A DNA stretch of 32,063 nt, taken from an uncultured Ruminococcus sp. GTDB taxonomy: Bacteria > Bacillota > Clostridia > Oscillospirales > Ruminococcaceae. Shown piece by piece: positions 31,074-32,063 of this stretch. Both the position numbers and the translations under genes were made by a program. The stretch is taken from positions 1 to 32,063 of the forward strand of contig CAMWQI010000009.1 of assembly GCA_947176345.1 (NCBI GenBank), in the 5' to 3' direction. Within the stretch, counting starts at the first letter, position 1, and each line of letters opens with the position of its first letter. A model generated the notes under the pieces. It did not search any database. It was not told where the DNA came from and saw only the letters and a program-made list of their open reading frames with translations.

Positions 31074-32063
31074 GTGAAAATGAAAAGATATTTTTCAACA
31101 TTAATTTTTTTAACCATCTCAATAGCTGTTGTTCCGGCTGTACCTGTGTTTTTTTCAGGAAACGCCGGAGCAGTCGCGGAAAAAGCTGTATCGGCTGAAA
31201 CTTCGGATAATACAGAAACTATATCTTATACCGGTGAGCCATATAAAGTGCTGGACGTGTCAACCGGAGAAGTAATTGAAGTTGACGAAAAAACATATGT
31301 AGTAGGGGCAGTTTGTGCTGAAATGCCGGCTACTTTTGAGGAAGATGCACTGAAAGCACAGGCTGTAGCTGCACATACATACGCCGAACGTCAACGCATA
31401 ATGGAACACAACTCACCTACTCCGGAACTGTGTGGTGCTGATTTTTCCAATGATACTAACAAGTATCAGGGATATTTCACTAAAAATCAGGCTATGGAAT
31501 ATTACGGCGACAATTTTGAAACATATTATGATAAAATAGATAATGCTGTAAATGATGTACTTCCATATATAATAACTTATGGGGACGAGCCGATTATATC
31601 GGCATTTCATTCAATGTCTTCCGGAAAAACTGAAAGTGCCGAAAATGCATGGGGTACAGCCGTTGACTATCTTGTGCCGGTAGACAGCAGTTATGACAAA
31701 TCCGCTCCGAAATATCTTGACGAAGTACGCTATGAAAAAGAACAGCTCCGGCAGATACTTTGTGAAAAATTTTCCGGAATAACTCTAAGTGAAGACTTTA
31801 CATCATGGATTACAATAAATTCAGTTTCCGACTCCGGAACGGTATTATCTGCAATGGTAGGAGATTTCAAGGTAAGCGGAAATGATATTCGTGAAGTACT
31901 TGCTCTCCGTTCAGCCTGTTTTGAGATAAGTTACGACGGTGAGACAGTAGTCATTACAACAAGAGGTTTCGGACATGGTGTCGGCATGAGCCAATATGGT
32001 GCAAACGCTATGGCGAATGAGGGTAAAAATTGGCGTGAAATCCTTGAACACTACTACCCGAAC
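31074..32063 (+). CDS. SpoIID/LytB domain protein (3' end cut by window edge)
   Basis: A secreted sporulation or cell-wall protein, about 328 residues visible. It has a signal peptide (about 1-32), then the SpoIID core: [13 protein letters not shown] near 95-107, F-H-S-M-S-S-G at about 178-184 and [13 protein letters not shown] at about 301-313, a hallmark of SpoIID. No stop is reached at 32063, but Y-Y-P-N is close to the usual end. In B. subtilis SpoIID cuts glycan strands during engulfment. Two starts are possible: GTG at 31074, 5 bases after GAGG, or ATG at 31080, 11 bases after it. The gene is divergent from citrate synthase. No obvious promoter was found; a sporulation sigma factor is possible. 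Confidence 0.88.
   Translation, partial: MKMKRYFSTLIFLTISIAVVPAVPVFFSGNAGAVAEKAVSAETSDNTETISYTGEPYKVLDVSTGEVIEVDEKTYVVGAVCAEMPATFEEDALKAQAVAAHTYAERQRIMEHNSPTPELCGADFSNDTNKYQGYFTKNQAMEYYGDNFETYYDKIDNAVNDVLPYIITYGDEPIISAFHSMSSGKTESAENAWGTAVDYLVPVDSSYDKSAPKYLDEVRYEKEQLRQILCEKFSGITLSEDFTSWITINSVSDSGTVLSAMVGDFKVSGNDIREVLALRSACFEISYDGETVVITTRGFGHGVGMSQYGANAMANEGKNWREILEHYYPN

Noticed and set aside
1-32063. CRISPR array, tRNA, rRNA, transposase or prophage genes
   Set aside because: No regularly spaced repeat-spacer pattern, no tRNA cloverleaf and no transposase or integrase motif was seen on either strand.

Overview
The window looks like chromosome of a low-GC Gram-positive bacterium of the class Clostridia, most probably a Ruminococcus-like member of the Oscillospiraceae. 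The reasons are AT-rich DNA with strong GGAGG-type ribosome binding sites, textbook TTGACA-17-TATAAT promoters, a small-type SRP RNA directly before dnaX, a SpoIID-type sporulation protein, and carbohydrate ABC transport genes with DUF5696 and YIP1 partners. The species is inferred, not shown.

Region 1 (1-10593, all minus strand) is one operon for uptake of an unknown glycan. From its promoter at 10565-10593 the order is: a 950-residue fused substrate-binding protein, a MalF-type and a MalG-type permease, a membrane-anchored NHL-propeller/TPR protein, a YIP1-type membrane protein, a secreted DUF5696 protein, then a second MalF/MalG pair that runs off the left edge. No ATPase is present, so a shared MsmX-type ATPase elsewhere is likely. 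This is the strongest candidate for an incompletely described system.

Region 2 (10609-14968) holds a small Xre-type regulator (minus), a roughly 600-base intergenic stretch with a strong outward promoter and possible small RNA, then a plus-strand NatA/NatB-like ABC-2 exporter and an acidic lipoprotein ending at a clear terminator.

Region 3 (14981-18914) has a membrane glycosyltransferase of the GtrB/DPM1 type (minus), divergent from the SRP RNA gene, which is followed by dnaX-ybaB-recR and a bidirectional terminator.

Region 4 (18917-20314) has a membrane-anchored Xre regulator with upstream 22-bp-period repeats, and a 503-bp unit bounded by 18-bp perfect inverted repeats that contains hairpins, a consensus promoter and one 94-residue gene.

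Region 5 (20342-31052, minus strand) is a tightly packed eleven-gene operon: citrate synthase, FG-GAP-like lipoprotein, response regulator, histidine kinase, DUF1385 protein, prmC, recA, recX, rimO, pgsA and a DtxR-like regulator. A SpoIID-family gene starts divergently and leaves the window at the right edge. No tRNA, rRNA, CRISPR array or complete transposase gene was seen.
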